Source: Saccoglossus kowalevskii
Taxonomy: Eukaryota; Hemichordata; Enteropneusta; Harrimaniidae
DNA: 45,574 nucleotides
Reading direction: 5' to 3'
NCBI RefSeq assembly: GCF_000003605.2
Contig: NW_003134348.1
Coordinates: 397,195 to 442,768, forward strand
Position 1 is the first letter of the stretch; each line of letters starts with the position of its first letter. The notes under the pieces were generated by a model, which was given only the letters and a program-made list of their open reading frames with translations, was not told the DNA's origin and did no database searches. Position numbers and translations under genes: made by a program. Shown here in pieces: positions 12,601 to 21,599 of the stretch.

Positions 12601-14788
12601 ACGGGGTATGACAAAGTGTGTTCTATTTTCGGACACACTTCTCGTTCGCGAACATTATTTGGTGTTCGTAGTTGACGGTCGAGTCCCAAATAACCACATC
12701 ATCATTATTTTAGCGTAAAATAGTACGTAATTTTTATGTGATGGTTTTGAATTTTTTATGAATACAGAAATAAATCAAATCTTTCATGAACATATTAAAA
12801 ATTGTGCTTGATCGAGCCTATTTTTTGAGTTATCGCCGGCTGTACAAATATTGTTCAAAATCAGAGTCACCCGGGAAGTTGGTTGTCAACAACGCATCAG
12901 TAGCTGCAATATTGCAAGGGTATATCGTTGTTTTCGTGCCGGTAAGATTATTTCGCTCGTCATCGAACTAATTTCAAATATGCACAGAACGGCAGATATG
13001 CATCTAGTGACAGCAATGCATCGTGAGTGACCGCACAACAGCGATTATTAGTTTCTGCATTTCACAGCAAACATTCGATATTGAGCCCAGATTAGTGAAT
13101 TATGTTTTTTAATGATTGAACATAGTGTGTACCTCGTTTTATAAAAGGCATACATGCATAATAATGCGAAGCAGAGCATGATACACGTAAACAATGGTAA
13201 CGAGCATTGGATGAAAAATTGCAGGTCACGTGTTCTATATGGCGAACACATATTGGTCAACTTTTAATGCGTAATACCCCCTCTCGAACTCCACACAGTT
13301 CGATGCGCGTTACTTATCATCACTGCACAAAGCAGCTTTGCATAGAACTCATTTGCATATTCGAATATGTTCGAACTACAAGACCCTGTCGGTTAACAAA
13401 GTTATGCGCAAGTCATTTGGTTACTTTAATCACTTTAATAAGACGTTTCACGCTGCGACTCCGAATAAAATGTTCAGTTAATTAGATTCAAATATACATG
13501 ACTAGCGTTAGAAAAGTACAATCGTTTCCAACATTCCAAAGCATTCGTTTCTACAATAAATGACTAACTTTATAAACTTACTAGTACCCGTGTGTTCTCT
13601 ATGGCTGCTAGACGCGCAAAATCGAACCCGCTCAAGCCAGAAATAGTATTGAAATATTCACCAGAATACAAGATGAACGGAAATGTTAGGAAACTCTTTT
13701 CAGTGAAATTAGTCTTTAATGTTTCATTCCTAACTATATACAATAACAGAACGTTTTTTCTTCACAGTTTTAGTGTATCACGTGCGCCATTTCACTGCAA
13801 TAACATTACCTTGAAAAACATAGTCCGCAATTAAATGGTTCGTATTTACGTTTTTACTGAAGTCTAACAATAATAAATAATTCGGATGTCACATACGTTT
13901 TTTCCCCACTTTTTGTAGCACATTTTCAGATGTAACAGCTACAGGAAAATGACCGTGCGTAGTGAAGTGATTGACCACAAAATAGAAGGCTGTCTGGGGC
14001 AGAGGTACTATTGCCTAAAGCGCAAGGACCTGTGGGAAGGAGATTGACCCCGTCTATTAGTATGAAAAGCGGGGGTGAAAGCGTCCTACATTTGAGCGTT
14101 TTCAAAAAGCGCGCGGCCATGTCTTGTACACGCCAGAGTCTGTGCATCCCGCATCTCCATAGTGCACACCGCCTCTCCCGACCACACTGTACCGCTTATT
14201 ACAAAATTACTGGGGTTTACGATCGTTTATCGTCTACACCCGATGTTACCCTGTTACCTGCACCCGACATCCTCATTGTGCACACCGCCATTCCCGGCCA
14301 CCCAACGAAACAAAATCCCCGGCCTTTGCGATTGTATATCGCCTACGCCCGACTTCCATGTACTGTGTACTGCCTGAGTATTACTATGAATCCGCTTTCA
14401 CTTTCGTACAGCTTGAATACTGCTATATGTGCAAGCGTGCAATGACGTAGCGCTTTGAATGAAACGTAGTTAATACTACTGCTAATATCCATATTAAATT
14501 ATGGATTACACGAGTAAATATAATGAAAGATAGTAATATCACTGACACAGACATATTGATATTATGTGAAATCTCACGCAATACATATAGTTTTAGTCCT
14601 CCGTGTAATCTAGGCCTCAGACTACTGATACTAGTATTACTAGTCTGAGTCCAGGCGAAATGCGATTCGTCTCCTTATTACATTATATACATATCAGACA
14701 GATATATCAGTGTGATGTGACTTATATTACACCATGTATATTCTAAATAAAGCCATTGAAAGTTATAGTTGAACTTACTTGTTGCCAT
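6539..14788 (-). CDS. GBP-A: guanylate-binding protein family large GTPase with C-terminal CaaX box (14 coding exons)
   Basis: Predicted exons, 5' to 3' on the minus strand: 14788-14779, 11700-11425, 11333-11126, 10703-10517, 10255-9985, 9558-9260, 8524-8261, 7961-7836, 7691-7632, 7414-7183, 7098-7063, 6970-6932, 6791-6753, 6645-6539. The joined frame is open, about 717 residues. The GTPase domain shows P-loop GDRRTGKS (61-68; the RTGKS arginine matches the GBP arginine finger), DTEG (120-123) and the GBP-type RD motif in 'WLLRDV' (201-202). A helical domain follows, then a charged coiled coil (about 548-683), and the protein ends in CLIS, a prenylation signal. GBPs are dynamin-like, nucleotide-driven self-assembling GTPases of cell-autonomous defence in vertebrates; that role is inference here. 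All exon phases match paralogue GBP-B. The first exon and the 7183 donor are the weak points. Confidence 0.85.
6753..7098 (-). other. GBP-A exons 11-13: three small phase 1-1 exons
   Basis: Exons 7098-7063 (36 nt), 6970-6932 (39 nt) and 6791-6753 (39 nt) each have a pyrimidine tract plus AG and a GT donor (GTACGT, GTGTGT, GTAAAT). They encode 'DLQNEVLQLKR', 'NARMEEQHMKKI' and 'SLSVSRAEKEEM', a continuing helical or coiled-coil tail. All begin and end in phase 1, so any of them can be skipped without a frameshift. Confidence 0.65.
7183..7414 (-). other. GBP-A exon 10: coiled-coil exon with a non-consensus donor
   Basis: It encodes a heptad-rich stretch dense in Glu, Arg and Lys ('ERELRREEEALRRTEEE'). 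Its length of 232 nt equals the matching GBP-B exon, which places the donor at AAA|GTTCGT. That donor is poor. A better-looking GTAAAT four bases further on would put the next exon into a stop. Without splicing here the frame ends after N-Q-S-S at 7175. Confidence 0.7.
10755..10820. repeat. Short dispersed repeat in GBP-A intron 4
   Basis: 'GCGCCCTCGCTCAACAATAA' and flanks recur in reverse complement at about 40420-40478 ('GCGCCCTCACTCAACAATAA', then a related 'GATTGGTTGGTCAAAAGTTTAA'). Roughly 60 bp align. No element ends were recognised. Confidence 0.5.
11126..11700 (-). other. GBP-A exons 2-3: G domain core
   Basis: Exon 2 (11700-11425) carries the P-loop and ends after 'MKANTIG', where the threonine matches the G2 threonine of GBPs. 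Exon 3 (11333-11126) carries 'VAMILLDTEG' and 'LVVLLSSVLIYNGSG'. The junction phases (1, then 2) and the 208-nt length of exon 3 are identical in GBP-B. The exon 2 acceptor was chosen 8 nt before the 'TGC ATT CC' codons because only that site gives both genes the same phase. Confidence 0.85.
13285..14046. repeat. Copy 1 of a 765-bp direct repeat, inside GBP-A intron 1
   Basis: Nearly collinear with 20136-20903, starting at 'CGAACTCCACACAGTTCGAT' and ending at 'GGGAAGGAGATTG', with only small indels and scattered substitutions. The second copy sits inside a Harbinger-like element bounded by inverted repeats. This copy has no such ends nearby, so it looks like a fragment of the same family. No intact reading frame crosses it. 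Confidence 0.85.
14152..14373. repeat. Two-unit diverged tandem repeat (about 116 bp period)
   Basis: Units begin at 14152 and 14268. Shared blocks in register are 'GTGCACACCGCC', 'CCCG(A/G)CCAC', 'GATTGTATATCGCCTACGCC' or its variant 'GATCGTTTATCGTCTACACC', and 'CCCGA.(G/T)T'. It is clearly GC-richer than its surroundings. Open frames on both strands here are unrelated to any family I recognise. Confidence 0.6.
14616..14649. repeat. 34-bp imperfect palindrome
   Basis: Arms CTCAGACTA and TAGTCTGAG surround the perfect core ATACTAGTAT, with only two unpaired positions per side. It lies about 130 bp downstream of the proposed GBP-A exon 1, within intron 1. Function unknown. Confidence 0.6.
14779..14788 (-). 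other. Candidate first coding exon of GBP-A
   Basis: The minus strand reads ATGGCAACA A followed by a strong GTAAGT donor, with A at -3 and G at +4 of the start codon. It ends in phase 1, which the acceptor at 11701-11702 requires, and gives an N terminus M-A-T-T-H-R-C. The match is short, so it could be chance. An in-frame ATG inside the next exon (M37 of this model) is the fallback start. Confidence 0.45.
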
Positions 14789-14910
14789 GTTGATTTAGGC
14801 TCCCTCAATGTGCGCTGCGTAAGTACAGAATGCTTCAGACGAGTGTGTCAAAGGTGTGTCTGTCTTTTGTGCAAATGTATGTGAGACTGTACTACTTTTT
14901 ACGGGTAGTG

Positions 14911-14958
14911 CAGCTATATAAATATAAAAAACGGGAATAGTTGGACCTTTCTCGAAAG
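14911..14958 (-). promoter_or_regulatory. Possible GBP-A promoter region
   Basis: On the minus strand an AT core reads TATATTTATATAG about 125 bp upstream of the proposed start codon. Further upstream (14947-14958) is CTTTC-TC-GAAAG, inverted GAAAG half-sites. These are not a canonical ISRE or GAS site. This is a weak call that depends on exon 1 being right. Confidence 0.25.
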
Positions 14959-14959
14959 T

Positions 14960-16752
14960 GTTTTTGTCTTGTACTAGGCTAAATACACACAATTGCACAC
15001 GTTCATTGCATTGTAAGGTACTATGTAATCAAGCAGCGTGCTTTCACATATAACACACACCCGTGTGTTGGAATTCAACACGCACGCAAGCCTCACGTGA
15101 CGACAGATCGGCATAAATTGTGCAATCTTTCTGCGTAGAGGCTGCCCTATATTTCCAGGTAAGTGAAACATAGGTTTTACCGAACTTTATAGACAATATA
15201 TCACAATACAACAAGTCTAAAAATGACCGTAACATAACGTAACATGTGTAGTCTGTCATTCTATTTATCTATATGAAACGTTATTCACTAGGGCAATGTT
15301 ATCTATGCTGCACTATGTTCTTTATTGTATCCATGACGATAGCGATTATTAAAATAACGGTTATATGCAGTTTCATAGCATCTACTTTCTAGGTGAACAG
15401 TTGGGACTGCAACAACTGTGTGAGAACATTGGTATTTATTCTGTCTCCGTGTGGCTAGTCGCGTGAGTCTTCGCTTGTCTTTATTGGGGGTCATTTCTAG
15501 GGTACGACATTTTCTATATTTAGATGTGCGTTATTGTTTACATATGACGTATAGAAAGTCTACGTCATTCATTTAAATGCGTAATATATTGGAAAGTACG
15601 TACATGAGTCACAATATTAGAATGAAAAGTAGAAATATATGACTCGGATGTGCATATTAGATTAAATAGTGAAAACTATCTTGATGACGGCGCCCTTCAA
15701 ATTGTTATATACTTTCAAAACAAAACTTACATTAAAACTGGTAGCGACCGTATTGAACAATATATTATTGACGATGTGTATTATATAAAGAGGCAATATG
15801 AACTATAGTTGGATGTACTAACATTAAAACCATACTGTGTTAATCATTAAGTAACTATCTACAAACTTTTTGTCGAGCAGTGTTGACCTAAATTTAGTCA
15901 TTGTTTGCAGTCACATATAAATCTTCTTCAAGTTTTCAATGTGACATATTCGTAGTGCTGACATCAGTGCAGCTGTATAGATGTGCCGACCCTCAGAATT
16001 CGGTTTTCACTTTCCTTGAGTCTGTGTTCTATACCAGGCACCATAATGTTTTATAAAGATCCAGTGCCAAACAATCAGCAAACCGGCTAATCGTTCAAGC
16101 TGTATGAACTTTCAACTCTGTTGTCAGATTTCAATGCACTGGGTCGTAATATTATCACTGGAGTCATCGACTACTCACGGGTATTTAACAAAGAGTCGTT
16201 TGTAGTGGCGAAATACCTTAACAAATTCGGACAATATTGTAATATTGTTTTTTTTATTATACAGTTCTGGTGATTATAACTATGCTGAAGTCGATAGTAA
16301 ACAAAACAAATGTGTTTGCCGACACTTATATTTCCTCTAGTTTAAATAGTATCTTCCGCCTTCCGCCAATCGCGTTGATTTAAAATTTTGGTTCTACTCT
16401 ATTATGCAAATGATACTATTCCTCTTACAAAGCAAAAATATACTTTGTGTTTTCACTAGTAAGTCAATTGGCGTTTCATTACCCCGTCTAGCAAGGACTA
16501 CGTTTGTTGTCATTTTTTTTACAATAAACCATACCCTACTGTGTATAAAATACACACTGTACCATGAAAGACGTGATATTTGTACATCGTAACTCGTGCG
16601 TATAGATTCGTAATATGCAAGTATATAAATATGACTCGTAGCATGTATACAGGGTTATGATGCATTGTTTATGTCGCATACCTAGTTATAAAATAATGTC
16701 TGATAATTTTAAATGATTCAGGCGATGTAAAGAATAGGGGTTTGTGTTTATT
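14960..16752. other. Intergenic, no gene recognised
   Basis: AT-rich sequence between the GBP-A start region and the Tc1-like element. Open frames are short, and I see no splice-supported coding and no recognisable repeat. Confidence 0.5.
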
Positions 16753-16782
16753 TACAGCAATTCCAGGCACTGATTTGACGCT

Positions 16783-18336
16783 GAAGTAGTGCTAGATGTT
16801 GATAATGCAACCATGTGTAATTTCTATGCTAGCGAAACATAGTGGATACGTTGTTTTATGACTGATCAGCCTAATAGAGTTATTATGGTACATACATGTA
16901 CAAGTTGTTGCGTTATGAAATAGTTCTACACTTAGTTATGAAGAAGCGCATGTGATGCGGCTTAAAAAATAGTTCTGATTGTATTGTACCATACCCAGTG
17001 TTTATTTGTCACATTGATGAGTGACCTATTATTTGTTCTGATTAATCTGTTTATTCTGCTTATTATCGCGTGATTCATTCAAGTTATTAGTCAATTTGGG
17101 ATAACTGGTCGCGCGCTCGCGGATTGACACAAGGGGTAAAAAGAAAACCAGAGGGGAGAGGAGAATTCACTGACAGTGGGACACGGTGGTAGAAACTGAA
17201 AGTCGCTGACTAAAAAGAGCACTTTCATCACTGGAAAGTTGCTGAATTGAAGTTGTGGGTATTTAAAATGTGAGACGGCATCACTCCGAATTGGATCGGA
17301 CGATTTTCCGTGAGACTACTTGTCTGCGAACCCGGAAGTGGCAGTATTGCTGAACTGGCATTGTTTACATGTGAAGTTCGCATTCGCCCAGAAATCATCT
17401 ATGAATGGCATTGCCGTGAGTACCTCTTAATCACGAAGATTATCGATGAGTAACATTACCGTAAGTACCTCTTAGTTTTAGTGCGACTATCGTCAACGAG
17501 TGACGTTACCGTCACGGTGAATGCCTCGCACTGTGTACGTTGTCAAATATCGTGTATTCCTCTTATATATACTAGTATATTGTGTATATCGTCAATGAAT
17601 GACATTACTGTGTGAACCTCTTATCGTAAAGAAAGTGAATGAACAATCTACGCTCCGTGAATCTACTTATGAAGATTTCAACGAACGCATGGTCGAGACT
17701 TTATTTAAGTTAATATACCCTTCATCAACATTGTGCTCTACAATACGTGAGTAAATACAATTCATCCATATTCGCCGACCAGTGTGTGCATTAGTCGGTC
17801 AGTCGATCTAGAGGCCGGAGGCTATGCCTGACTTTGTTATGAGTGCTTGACCGTTGTGTGTGTGACCGCGCGTGAACTTTGGCATTGCTGAACAACGCGT
17901 CGTGACATTATTACCTTAGCAACGCCGAAGCACAGCCCTGTTGTTAGGACATCGTGGACATTGCATATAGTAGTTAACTCGTGTTGTCTATAATTGTTAT
18001 ATTCTGATACTTAGTGAACTCTTGTTTACTGTTGACTGTTGTTAATTATTATTGTGCATTATTGCAAACTAAAGTGTATGTTGAGGTTGCCCCATAGTAT
18101 CACCCTGTACAGGAATCCATTTTCGCCATTTGCATGCAAGGTTGAATAAATGCTAGTGACCTTTGACATATATCATATTAGTCTTGTTCTTCACCAATCA
18201 TTGTGGTGTGTGACGCTTCATTGCATTAGTTTAGTTATCCAAATATCACATCGGTCGCCCTGTGCTACGTTTCTAAATTAATTTGGGGACTAGTGTTTTT
18301 GTCAACTTGCTGACCAGCGAACATACCTTACAATAA
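16783..18336. mobile_element. Insertion within the left terminal repeat of the Tc1-like element
   Basis: Inferred from the right terminal repeat, in which the sequences flanking this block are contiguous. A CT dinucleotide lies at both junctions (16781-16782, 18337-18338). No longer target duplication and no TG..CA ends could be fixed. A purine-rich tract at 17140-17165 and an end in 'CCTTACA' near 18331 hint at LTR-retrotransposon material, but no retroelement protein was found. Confidence 0.5.
17395..17625. repeat. Four degenerate copies of a 35-40 bp motif
   Basis: A phrase like 'ATCGTCAATGAGTGACATTA' followed by 'CCGTGAGTACCTCTTA' occurs at about 17395, 17441, 17488 and 17588, with substitutions and uneven spacing. 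All copies are inside the insertion. Confidence 0.6.
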
Positions 18337-18578
18337 CTTACTACAATAGGTTACACACTTGGTTTCAAATTTACATAAGTTGCAACTAGAAATATAAACA
18401 TCGGTTGCAAATCAGAGGAATGATTGACAGATATTGCCCACAATATTTTCTATTTTTGCTACAAAGTCAGGTACACCTAGACTTTGAGGCGCGTCTGTCT
18501 TTCATTCACTTTTGGTCGGTCATCGTGTTGATTGCGTGTCTACAAATCGGCATTTGTCCAAGTTGTTTAAGAACCACG

Positions 18579-18962
18579 ATGGAGAAGCAAGAAGTAAAAA
18601 AAACAGTTGAAGTGAGAACAAGAGTTGTCGATTTGTATTTTCATGGACTGTCATTTGCTGAGATTGGAGATCTAAATGGTGTTTCAAAGCAGACAGATTA
18701 TAATATTGTCAAACGGTTTGTTACCACCGAGAGTATCCTGCAGGTATCCTTCCAGAAAACTGACAACGTTATAGACTATGTCGAATATTATAAAACATTG
18801 CGACCGCGCATTTACGGACGGGAAATTCGACAAAAACTACTTGTGTGCGGCGGCAACCCTCCCCAGGCGTGTGGTCGTGTGTTGCCAGTGATAAGCTTTT
18901 TAAAGCGATTCTTTGGTGGCACATCAATCTTTTGGTTCTCATCTCATCTCGTCGAGAACTAA
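18579..18962 (+). pseudogene. Transposase N-terminal paired-type DNA-binding domain, decayed
   Basis: From the ATG at 18579 the frame reads a helix-turn-helix block 'VVDLYFHGLSFAEIGDLNGV', then 'SKQTDYNIVKRFVTTESI' and a second block 'YGREIRQKLLVCGGNPPQ'. The layout and spacing match the two halves of a paired domain (compare the PAX motif around 'EIRDRLLAEGVC'), which some Tc1-like transposases carry. After about 18850 the frame loses similarity. No DDE catalytic region was found before the right terminal repeat. Confidence 0.65.
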
Positions 18963-19520
18963 TAATCGAATAACACCCATTCAACTTATGTATTCAATCT
19001 CATTATTGATATACTGGATGAAGTCTTCATAGGACATTTGTTGCAGGGATCTTTCAGTTATATAAATCGGCGTGATATGGATATTTCCATAGTAGGAATA
19101 ATGTACTTTGATCAATAAGTCTGTCATGATCAGTTGGTCGGCTAGTTCTGTAAAATAACGTTCTTTGCAGTGCCACCACTTTATGCGCCCCTCTCACTGA
19201 AATAACATGTAACGCAAATTGAAGTACGAAACTAAGTTGAGAGCCTCGATCGTTTATTGGAGGAGTAATTCAAAACTAATGTACCGCCACTTTTATGGGC
19301 GGAGCTTTCTTCCGGTGCGCTTCAAATCGTAGACACGCTGTCTTCATTATTTGTAACAACTTCTGTAAATTTGAAAACAAAGTGTGTAACCTATTGTAGT
19401 AAGCGTCAAATCAGTGCCTGGAATTGCTGTAATACAACTAACATTGGTTCATTTACAGGTAACTAAAAAACTATGATCGATTTGATGTTCCAGTTGTAAT
19501 TGAAGATAACATACAGCTAA

Positions 19521-21097
19521 GGCCACACTGATTTAATTTTATGGATGACATCCTCTGGAGACCCCAAAACTAATGCGAGAGGGCGAAAAAAAACCTGCCA
19601 AAAATAAATGCTGATAAAATCACAGGACTACGGAGCTGCTATACGAATTGAACACAGAACACAATGTATCAAAAAACAACAAGAAGTCTTTATTTGTAGG
19701 AGGCACATGTTGATATACACATCTCGTACTGTATTACTGTCACAGGTATAACCATTTCAGACAAGCTCTAGTACATGTAGTCATGATGAAGTAGTACCTT
19801 CAGTCAAAAACACTGCATTCAAGGTACAACATGAACACCATTTTCAGTACAAGTCAAGGCGGAATGTACATATCACTACTTTATGACAATAACTACCAGA
19901 ACATTGCAATGATACAGAAATGTCCTTGCTTGCTCCTCTCTACACAGTAGGGGTTAGCTTTAACCAATCTCTCGTATAGTGTGTAAACGTCATATCTCCC
20001 TGGCCGACGTCAATTGCGTACCAGTCTACAACAATCCCTCAGTTTTTCATCTGAACTTTTATGCTCACGTAATCCCGGCAACGCAATACGCATGTGCAGA
20101 AGATCATTCACGACAAAATTAGGCACGTTTTTAGACGAACTCCGCACAGTTCGATGCGCGTTACTTATCACCACTGCACAAAGCAGCTTTGCATAGAACT
20201 CATTTGCATATTCGAATATGTTCGAACTACAAGACCCTGTCGGTTAACAAAGTTATGCGTAAGTCACTTGGTTACTTTAATCACTTTAATAAGACGTTTC
20301 GTCACACCCCGACTCCGAATAAAATGTTCTGTTAATTAAATTAAAATATACATGACTTGCGCTAGAAAAGTGCAATCCTTTTCTACATGCCAAAGCATTA
20401 GTTTCTACAATAAATGGCTAACTTTATAAACTTACTAGAACCTTTGTGTTCTATTGCTGTTAGACACGCAAAATCGAACCCGTTCTAGCTAGAAATAGTA
20501 TTGAAATATTCACCAGAATACAAGATGAACGGAAATGTTAGGAAACTCTTTTCAGTGAAATTAGTCTTTAATGTTTCTTTCCCAACTATATACGACAACA
20601 GAACGTTTTTTCTTCCAAGTTTTAGTGTATCACGTGCGCCATTTCACTACAGTAACATTACCTTGCACAACATACTAGTAGTCCGCGATAAAATGGTTCG
20701 TATTTACGTTTTTACTGAAGTCTGACATTACTAATAGTTCGGATGTCACATACGTTTTTTTTCCACTTTTTGTAGTACGTTTTCAGATGTAACAGGTACA
20801 AGAAAATGGCCGTGCGTAGTGAGGTGATTGACCACAAAATTGAAGGCAGCCTGTGGCAGAGGCACTATTGCGTAAAGCGCAAAGGCCGCTGGGAAGGAGA
20901 TTGGTTTTTAGATAGTCCAAAAAGAGTTTTACGACAAGCCGGCGCTTTGCGACAATATGAGTCGGCAAGTTCCGGACAGAACACCGATCTGTGAAGACTC
21001 GTCGTCGAAGATTTTTTTTTTTTTTTTTTTTTTTTTGAGAACAGGCGAAAACTAATGCGCGCGTGGATGTCATCCATAAAATTAAGTCGGTGTGGCC
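19521..21097. mobile_element. Harbinger-like non-autonomous DNA transposon (tentative)
   Basis: Inverted ends of 33 bp with 31 matching (19521-19553 and 21065-21097), starting GGCCACAC, then '(T/C)GA(T/C)TTAATTTTATGG' and 'ATGACATCC'. Both ends are flanked by TAA (19518-19520, 21098-21100). A 3-bp TAA duplication with GG-starting ends suggests PIF/Harbinger. The 1577-bp interior has only broken frames, including a minus-strand stretch near 19930-20095 ('RRPGRYDVYTLYERLVKANP') that I cannot assign. It contains copy 2 of the 765-bp repeat and a run of 25 T at 21012-21036. Confidence 0.6.
20136..20903. repeat. Copy 2 of the 765-bp direct repeat
   Basis: Homologous to 13285-14046 in the same orientation. 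At its right end a short frame beginning 'RSEVIDHKIEG' is readable in both copies, but the differences between copies are mostly amino-acid changing and copy 1 stops after 'WEGD'. Coding function is not supported. Confidence 0.85.
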
Positions 21098-21571
21098 TAA
21101 ATCATAAATTTGCAAAATATAATTCATAATACCTTTTATGTAGTAGAATCCGAAGAAAACGGTTTTATTTGACCTAAAACCCAGTAAGCCAAACAATATG
21201 TAGATACTCTGTGAGTCAAAACGCAATCATTGTGATATTTTCTTAACATGAACAACCATGTCAGTGTTCCATATATAAAATATATAATTTAAGCAAATTT
21301 GAGTGCGAAAATAATACACCCAGTTGTGCTTTTTAAATTTAAATGAATTATTTAATGATTAACTAACTACAAATATGTAATATTAGCTGATTTATAATAA
21401 AATATAACATCATCAAATCAACAATGGTGCACGTGAGAAAGGTATATTTAATACTGTATATACTGTATATGACGATTACTCTATTTAGTCTAATAAAACA
21501 ATAATATGTTGTTATATTGTCTCTGTACAGATACTTATTAACATTGTGTGTTGAAGATTCGATTAATAGAT

Positions 21572-21599
21572 ATGGCGTCATCATTTATTCCAGTGAGAG
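21572..21599 (+). other. Candidate first coding exon of GBP-B
   Basis: ATGGCGTCATCATTTATTCC encodes M-A-S-S-F-I-P-V-R and ends in phase 1 before a GTTTGT donor, which is the phase the 22220 acceptor needs. G is at -3 and +4. A nearer GTGAGA donor at 21593 would give phase 0 and break the frame. If wrong, the first in-frame ATG in exon 2 (22315) is the fallback. Confidence 0.5.

Larger units (their letters stand above)
16755..19429 (+). mobile_element. Degenerate Tc1-like element with paired-type DNA-binding domain, split by an insertion
   Basis: Terminal inverted repeats begin CAGCAATTCCAGGCACTGAT at 16755, with the reverse complement ending at 19429. Both are flanked by TA (16753-16754, 19430-19431), as expected of Tc1/mariner target sites. 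The right repeat continues inward with the complement of 'CTTACTACAATAGGTTACAC'. On the left that continuation starts only at 18337, so about 1.55 kb (16783-18336) separates the two halves of the left repeat. Without that DNA the element would be about 1.1 kb, too short for a whole transposase. Only the N-terminal DNA-binding part is recognisable. Confidence 0.7.

Noticed and set aside
12442-12636. Minus-strand ORF with 'MAETKETRNVHASVKPKTKS' inside GBP-A intron 1
   Set aside because: Good start context but no recognisable family, no phase-1 donor that would join it to GBP-A exon 2, and no counterpart in GBP-B. Treated as unassigned.
14011-14445. Plus-strand 144-codon ORF
   Set aside because: Spans the end of the 765-bp repeat and the tandem repeat. 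Composition follows the repeats and there is no conserved domain or splice support.
14947-14958. CTTTC-TC-GAAAG as an interferon-type (ISRE or GAS) element upstream of GBP-A
   Set aside because: ISRE needs direct GAAA repeats and GAS needs TTC-N3-GAA; the spacing and orientation here do not fit.
20783-21226. Minus-strand 147-codon ORF with a poly-Lys run
   Set aside because: The Lys run is the T25 tract read on the other strand, and the frame crosses the end of the Harbinger-like element.
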